IMG/VR virus record: IMGVR_UViG_3300008113_000525
Coordinates: 1-33,472 of that record
DNA length: 33,472 bases
Reading direction: 5' to 3' (one strand)
Source of the DNA: a virus
In this document: positions 29,329 to 33,472 of the stretch, one piece after another
Position numbering within the stretch: position 1 is the first letter of the stretch
Layout: each line of letters opens with the position of its first letter
Notes under the pieces: model-generated
The model's database searches: none
Told to the model about the DNA's origin: nothing
What the model saw: only the letters and a program-made list of their open reading frames with translations
Translations under genes and position numbers: made by a program

Positions 29329-29379
29329 TCAAAAAAACAACATTTGAATAATTTGGTTTAACCGTGAAAAGATTGGCAC

Positions 29380-30543
29380 ATGGCGAATAGCTACAAATTG
29401 CAAATGACGAAATTTATCCTTGGAAACGACGGACTCGTTTCGTCCGACTCCGGGGATCGCATTCGGAAAATGCAAATCCTCCGCACGGGCGGATTTTCTG
29501 ACCCTCGTTACGGCCGTTTTGACATTACGAAAAAAATGCTCTCCCAAATGGTGAAAAATTTCTCCGAGGGGGTCCGCGGAGTAATTCCGGCCCTGGATTA
29601 TAAACACGACTCCGAGGACGTTGCCGCGGGTTGGTTCAAAAACCTTTATCTCGTCGATGATGGAAATGAACTCTGGGCCGAAATCGAAATGACCCCGAAG
29701 GGCGACAAGGTTTTAAGCGATAAGGAATTTGGTTACGTCTCCGCGGATTTCGACACTGAATATCAGGACAACGAAACACTCAAAAAATTTGGTTGCGTGC
29801 TACTCGGCGCGGGACTGACAAATCGTCCGGTCATCAAAAGAATGGAAAGCGTGATTTCATTAGCCGAAAAGGAAATGGATCCGGTTTCCGAAAAGATTTC
29901 GAAACTTGTCAAAGAGGGATACCCGCAGGATCAAGCGGTCGCGATCGCTCTCGACATGGAACGAAAAGGCAAACTATCTGAAGAGGAGAAACAAATGGAA
30001 GAAAAAATGAAGGAAATGGAGATGAAATGCTCCGACATGGAAAAGAAACTGGGAGAGTATGAAAAATCAATGGGCGATATGAAAATGCTCATGGATGCAG
30101 CTCCCGGAATGAGCATCGAGCAAATGATCGAGCTCATCAAAAAGGCAATGGAGGCGAAGGCCCCAGAAGCTCCCGAAGCTCCAGAAATGGAAGTCGAACT
30201 AGCAGCCGCAAAAAAGGAACTTGCCGAAGTTAAAGGTAAGCTCGAACTCAACGAGAAAAACTCCGAGTTTGAAAAGCTCCTTTCCGAAGGAAAAGCGGTC
30301 GAAGCGCAGCGCGAGTCATTCGTTGCCGGTGACATGAAAGAATTTATCGCGAAGAGCGTTCCCGTGAAACTCGCAGAACAGGGACACGCTAAAAATCCTC
30401 CGGTTGAAACCGAGAAGGATCCGCAGGAAGAAATCCTCTCTCAGGCAAAAAAACTGAGCGAAGAAAAGAAAATCAGCATGAAGGATGCCATTTCCTCCGT
30501 ACTGAAAACAAACCCAAAACTCGCCGAAAAAATCGGCGGGTAA
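29380..30543 (+). CDS. Mu gpI-like prohead protease / scaffold fusion
   Basis: This 387-residue protein has residues about 1-165 resembling the Mu I protease domain (RYGRFDITKKMLSQMVKNF, GVIPALDYKHDSED and AAGWFKNLYL, then FGYVSADFDTEY). A segment VKEGYPQDQAVAIALD follows at about 175, a helix-hairpin often seen in capsid-maturation proteins. The rest is a Glu/Lys/Met/Ala-rich coiled coil (about 195-320), the scaffold core removed by the protease. The start is ATG after TTGGCAC with no good site. A serine protease is expected from the family; I cannot confirm the catalytic residues. Confidence 0.85.
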   Translation: MANSYKLQMTKFILGNDGLVSSDSGDRIRKMQILRTGGFSDPRYGRFDITKKMLSQMVKNFSEGVRGVIPALDYKHDSEDVAAGWFKNLYLVDDGNELWAEIEMTPKGDKVLSDKEFGYVSADFDTEYQDNETLKKFGCVLLGAGLTNRPVIKRMESVISLAEKEMDPVSEKISKLVKEGYPQDQAVAIALDMERKGKLSEEEKQMEEKMKEMEMKCSDMEKKLGEYEKSMGDMKMLMDAAPGMSIEQMIELIKKAMEAKAPEAPEAPEMEVELAAAKKELAEVKGKLELNEKNSEFEKLLSEGKAVEAQRESFVAGDMKEFIAKSVPVKLAEQGHAKNPPVETEKDPQEEILSQAKKLSEEKKISMKDAISSVLKTNPKLAEKIGG

Positions 30544-30569
30544 CAAAAAAGACATAGGAGGAAACTAAA

Positions 30570-30944
30570 ATGTCTCAAGTCAACTTGAAATCAATCGTCC
30601 AGGCGTTTACCGCAGGGACCGATCTTTCGACTCATCAATATAAACTGGTTAAGTTTGATACCACAAACAATTCCGTTGTATTGTGCGGCAATGCCGAGAA
30701 ACCCCTCGGAGTCCTTTTGAATGCTCCGGCCTCTGGTGAAGTGGCCGAAGTAGCGGTTCAGGGCGGAGCGAAGGTTAAAATCGCGTCCACAATGTCGACC
30801 CTGGGAGGCTCCGTTGCCTCTGCGGCAAACGGTATCGGACGCGCTGCAATTGCGGGCGAATGGGCAATCGGCTCTCAACAAGATTCCGGAGTAAGCGGTG
30901 ATTTGATCCCAATTATCATCGACCTCCATCAACTTAACGCCTAA
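30570..30944 (+). CDS. head decoration protein (DUF2190-like)
   Basis: This 124-residue protein is beta-rich with KLVKFDTTNNSVVLCGNAEK, PLGVLLNAPASGEVAEVAVQ and ANGIGRAAIAGEWAIG. The pattern A...KPLGVL.nap..Ge.v.V...G..kv..g matches phage capsid decoration proteins (DUF2190). It lies between scaffold and major capsid genes, with a strong AGGAGGAAACTAAA site, as expected for a protein present in hundreds of copies. Confidence 0.8.
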   Translation: MSQVNLKSIVQAFTAGTDLSTHQYKLVKFDTTNNSVVLCGNAEKPLGVLLNAPASGEVAEVAVQGGAKVKIASTMSTLGGSVASAANGIGRAAIAGEWAIGSQQDSGVSGDLIPIIIDLHQLNA

Positions 30945-30965
30945 TTAAAAGGGAGGAAAAAATAA

Positions 30966-31892
30966 ATGTCTCAAACTAAAGCAATGGTAAATAAACTCCT
31001 TACCCAGGTGTCCAACGGGATTTTTCCCGCGGGCTATATCGCGGATAAGGTACTTCCACAATTGACTGTAAAGCAAATGAGCGGATTGATCGGATCCTAT
31101 GGAAACAACCACATCCGCGCAACCGATGACCTCATGGGCGGAGAAGCCCAGGCACGTCGCGCAAATCCAATCCTTTACAGTAACCAAACTTATCTCCTGA
31201 ACCGTCACGGTCTCGAAGATATTGTGACCTCGGACGATTACGCGAACGTTGAGCAGCCTTACGACGCAGAAGCGGACTCGGTTGCGGGTCTCACTCACCT
31301 CATCCTTACCAACAAGGAAAAGGCGTTTGCGGATCAAATGTTTTCGACGACCGTTTTCACTGGTCGCGTAACCACTCCGGCAACTAAATACGGATCAAGC
31401 TCATCGGATCCCCTGGCGGATTTCAAGACCGCTCAAAACGCGGTCGTTGATTCCGTAGGAATGCAGCCGAATGCGGTCGTTATGTCTCAAAAAGTTTTCA
31501 ACGTTTTGAAATATAACGCTCAATTGGCCGACGTTCTCGGTTTCAAATACAATCAGGCCGGATCTTTGTCAGTTCTCGACATTGCGAATGCCTTGAATGT
31601 CGAGGAAGTCCTTATTGCAAACGCGCCTTACAATACAGCAAAAGAAGGCCAGTCGGATTCAATCTCCCAAATTTGGGCCGATTCAATCCTCTTCTATGTT
31701 AAGCCGAAGGCCGCAGCGAAGTATCAAATCTCCCTCGGTTACAGCATGAAACTAGCAGGATCCGAAGGTCGCGAAGTCTACAAATACGACCTCAACAATC
31801 CTCCAGGATCAACCGGGATCATCGTTCAAGACGTTTACCAGTGCAAACTCGTCAACGTCGGAGCCGGTTATCTCCTGAACTCAGTTCTCTAA
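30966..31892 (+). CDS. HK97-fold major capsid protein
   Basis: The 308-residue protein is preceded by GGGAGGAAAAAATA. It has the order of a shell subunit: N-terminal helix, long E-loop-like region (about 40-85), spine helix (AGLTHLILTNKEKAFADQMF) and P/A domains (DFKTAQNAVVDSVGMQPNAV, VLDIANALNVEEVLIANAPY, then AAKYQISLGYSMKLAGSEG). Such proteins assemble with scaffold and then bind the decoration protein. A terminator follows within 15 bases. Confidence 0.9.
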   Translation: MSQTKAMVNKLLTQVSNGIFPAGYIADKVLPQLTVKQMSGLIGSYGNNHIRATDDLMGGEAQARRANPILYSNQTYLLNRHGLEDIVTSDDYANVEQPYDAEADSVAGLTHLILTNKEKAFADQMFSTTVFTGRVTTPATKYGSSSSDPLADFKTAQNAVVDSVGMQPNAVVMSQKVFNVLKYNAQLADVLGFKYNQAGSLSVLDIANALNVEEVLIANAPYNTAKEGQSDSISQIWADSILFYVKPKAAAKYQISLGYSMKLAGSEGREVYKYDLNNPPGSTGIIVQDVYQCKLVNVGAGYLLNSVL

Positions 31893-31905
31893 CCCAACCG
31901 CACGA

Positions 31906-31943
31906 CCCCGCCTCGGAGAGTTTCTTCGGGGCGGGGGATTTTT
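31906..31943 (+). terminator. rho-independent terminator after the major capsid gene
   Basis: CCCCGCCTCG (31906-31915) pairs with CGGGGCGGGG (31927-31936) with one wobble and an 11-base loop, followed by GATTTTT. It is common after capsid genes and would lower expression of the connector genes. Confidence 0.85.
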
Positions 31944-31963
31944 AAACTCGAAGGGAGGTCAAT

Positions 31964-32413
31964 TTGTACGCAAATACTCAAGACATAGAAGGCGAATTTA
32001 AGGCGACGCAATTCACCTCCTCCTCCGCCGTTACAAACAACCAAGTAACTGACTGGATTAAACAGGAAACCGCATATATCAACGCGGTGATTTCGGTCCG
32101 ATATGTGACCCCCGTAACGACCTCTTACGAAGAGGCATTTTTAATTTTAAAAAGAATTTGCACCTATCGCGTTTCCGAGCGCGTGAAAAATAAACTCGAA
32201 ACGAAATCCGGGATTAACCAAACCGATCAAGAGGTCAAGGCCCCAAACTATACCAGGACTCCAAACGCGGACCTCCGGGACATTGCCGAGGGACGGATCC
32301 TCCTCAAGGACGTTCCCCTGGTATCATCGACCGGAGCGATTTCCGCCCCTTGCCTCCCGGACGATTGCGACGAATCAACTTGCCACGTTTTTGACGGGAC
32401 TCAACAATGGTAA
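31964..32413 (+). CDS. head-tail connector protein (DUF1320/gp6-like), TTG start
   Basis: This 149-residue helical protein follows the capsid gene, where head-completion proteins (gp6/gp15-like) lie. It has DWIKQETAYINAVISVRYV and RICTYRVSERVKNKLETK, consistent with the DUF1320-type fold that forms a dodecameric ring under the portal. The start is TTG after GGGAGGTCAAT; no ATG is present in the N-terminal part. It ends with a Cys-rich tail (PCLPDDCDESTC). Overlap with the next gene is 7 bases. Confidence 0.75.
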   Translation: MYANTQDIEGEFKATQFTSSSAVTNNQVTDWIKQETAYINAVISVRYVTPVTTSYEEAFLILKRICTYRVSERVKNKLETKSGINQTDQEVKAPNYTRTPNADLRDIAEGRILLKDVPLVSSTGAISAPCLPDDCDESTCHVFDGTQQW

Positions 32414-32997
32414 AGTTTAAGGTTTCGTCTCAAGATTTGCAGGGAGCGATCGACAAGGCCCTCGAGCAAGTGGACGACCTTCGGCCCGCCTTTATCCAAA
32501 TGGCGCGGGAGTTTTACAAGGCAAATCGAGCAATCTTTCGACTCAAGGGACCTGGCCTATATACCGATTTCGTCGGTCCTAAAATCGCGAATACTTGGAA
32601 AAACCCAGGCCGTCCTGAGAAGCGGATCCGAAACGGGAACTATACCGCGTATCAATGGCACAAAGAAAAGACAACAAAACTCCAGGCCGGTTATCCTCTC
32701 CTTAAATTCACGGGCCGACTCGAGAAATCAATCACTCGAGAGACCGACCAAAACACGGTCCGAGTAATTTCGAGAAAATCTCTCGTCGTTGGAACTCGGG
32801 TCGAGTACGGGGTTTATCATCAGTCGGACGAGCCTAGATCCTCGAATCTCCCCATGCGGAAATTTCTCTTTCTGGATCCTACGACGACCGCATTCGCGGG
32901 CGCGCCGGAGTTTTCGCGTCGGAATACCGCATGGAAAAAAGCGATTGAGACTTACGTCGAGCGCGTCCTGGCTCCGATGCAGGAGGGGAAAAAATAA
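32407..32997 (+). CDS. HK97 gp10-like head-tail / tail completion protein
   Basis: This 196-residue protein starts in the connector's last codons. It contains RLEKSITRETDQNTVRVISR, RVEYGVYHQSDEP and NLPMRKFLFLDP, the phage virion morphogenesis (gp10/gpG-S like) pattern in which a YAxxHxxG segment precedes RxFL. It should join the connector and tail tube. The TAA overlaps the next ATG by one base. Confidence 0.8.
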   Translation: MVKFKVSSQDLQGAIDKALEQVDDLRPAFIQMAREFYKANRAIFRLKGPGLYTDFVGPKIANTWKNPGRPEKRIRNGNYTAYQWHKEKTTKLQAGYPLLKFTGRLEKSITRETDQNTVRVISRKSLVVGTRVEYGVYHQSDEPRSSNLPMRKFLFLDPTTTAFAGAPEFSRRNTAWKKAIETYVERVLAPMQEGKK

Positions 32998-33472
32998 TGG
33001 CTCAATTCACCCTCGAGAATTTGCTCGATAAACTCACCGATAAAATGCGGCTCGAATTTGGGTATCAAATCGACGCGATCAATCAACTAAACGATGATCT
33101 TATCCTCGCATCGGTTGACGAAAACGCCTGGATTTCTGGCAGCCTGGACGAGCGAGTCAACAATTACAATGAGGCAATGTTTTACTATGTCGATGACCTT
33201 CAAAGCATAGTAAACGGGCCTCATATCGTTTCGACAATTGCGATAGAATACGACTTGATTTTGTCTCAGCGCGAGGACTCAAACGATTACAAAAGATTGC
33301 TTCGATACCAGGCGGCCCTCATGGGCGCAGCCTCCGAAGCATGGGGGACCGTCGGGAGAGGTTACGATAAGGCAACGATAACGGCCTTGAACCCGATTGA
33401 CATTAAACTTTTCAATTCCGCATACTATTCAAAAGTGATTGGCATTCGGTTTGAATTTAATTTGCTAAATAA
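32997..33472 (+). CDS. tail terminator-position protein (continues at base 115)
   Basis: The ATG at 32997 overlaps the previous TAA. The frame remains open to the end and resumes at base 115, stopping at 116-118; in full it is 159 residues. It has helical N-terminal sequences (MAQFTLENLLDKLTDKMRLE) and a beta C-terminus (VIGIRFEFNLLNN). Position between the gp10-like and tube genes matches the tail terminator (gpU-like). The family call is by position only. Confidence 0.65.
   Translation, partial: MAQFTLENLLDKLTDKMRLEFGYQIDAINQLNDDLILASVDENAWISGSLDERVNNYNEAMFYYVDDLQSIVNGPHIVSTIAIEYDLILSQREDSNDYKRLLRYQAALMGAASEAWGTVGRGYDKATITALNPIDIKLFNSAYYSKVIGIRFEFNLLN
33359..33472. repeat. terminal direct repeat, right copy
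   Basis: It is identical to bases 1-114. See the left copy; the gene that runs through it shows the true circular junction. Confidence 0.95.

Overview
The window is a complete small tailed-phage genome of about 33.4 kb. The first 114 bases are repeated exactly as the last 114, so the molecule closes into a circle. A tail-terminator-position gene runs off the right end (from 32997) and finishes at base 118 on the left. The virion genes fit a siphovirus: HK97-type capsid, long tape measure, G/GT tail chaperone with a -1 slippery site, and no tail sheath. The host is probably Gram-negative, because two proteins carry lipoprotein-type leaders and the lysis genes include an Rz/Rz1-like nested pair. 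I cannot name the host. Base composition is close to 50% GC. I recognise no integrase, polymerase, helicase or CI-like repressor, so the phage looks lytic and dependent on host replication.

Layout. A 0.8-kb gene-free control region (about 22710-23540) separates two divergent blocks. The rightward block starts at 23541 from a good sigma70-type promoter with four small early genes. It continues with a Fis-type HTH protein, small and large terminase, portal (frameshifted in this sequence) fused to MuF and a C-terminal cap, protease/scaffold, decoration protein, major capsid protein and connectors. It then crosses the junction to the tail tube, chaperones, tape measure, distal tail, hub, repeat-rich fibres, a 2OG-Fe(II) oxygenase, an M15-type endolysin, holin and spanin candidates, a RecU-like nuclease, a collagen-like protein and a 954-residue fibre, ending at 16274. 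One small leftward gene (1062-1250) interrupts it, followed by a possible new promoter.

The leftward block runs from 22709 to 16271. It holds a zinc-ribbon protein with an SSB-like tail, a YqaJ-family exonuclease and a Bet/RecT annealase, which together form a recombination module. Next come at least seven very small genes joined by ATGA/TAATG/TGATG overlaps, several encoding single-span membrane peptides. These are followed by a winged-helix protein, a DUF736-like protein, a calcineurin-type phosphoesterase fused to an HNH-repeat-like domain, and a metzincin-like lipoprotein. A forward gene for an HExxH protein (17859-18221) sits inside this block.

The most notable features are: eight ACGAAWT iterons in two oppositely oriented clusters facing the two operons; a structured gene-free stretch ending in a strong terminator; the chain of tiny coupled genes, which a single 210-codon ORF obscures; the phosphoesterase/metzincin pair; and a strong CCWGG excess with CTAG scarcity.
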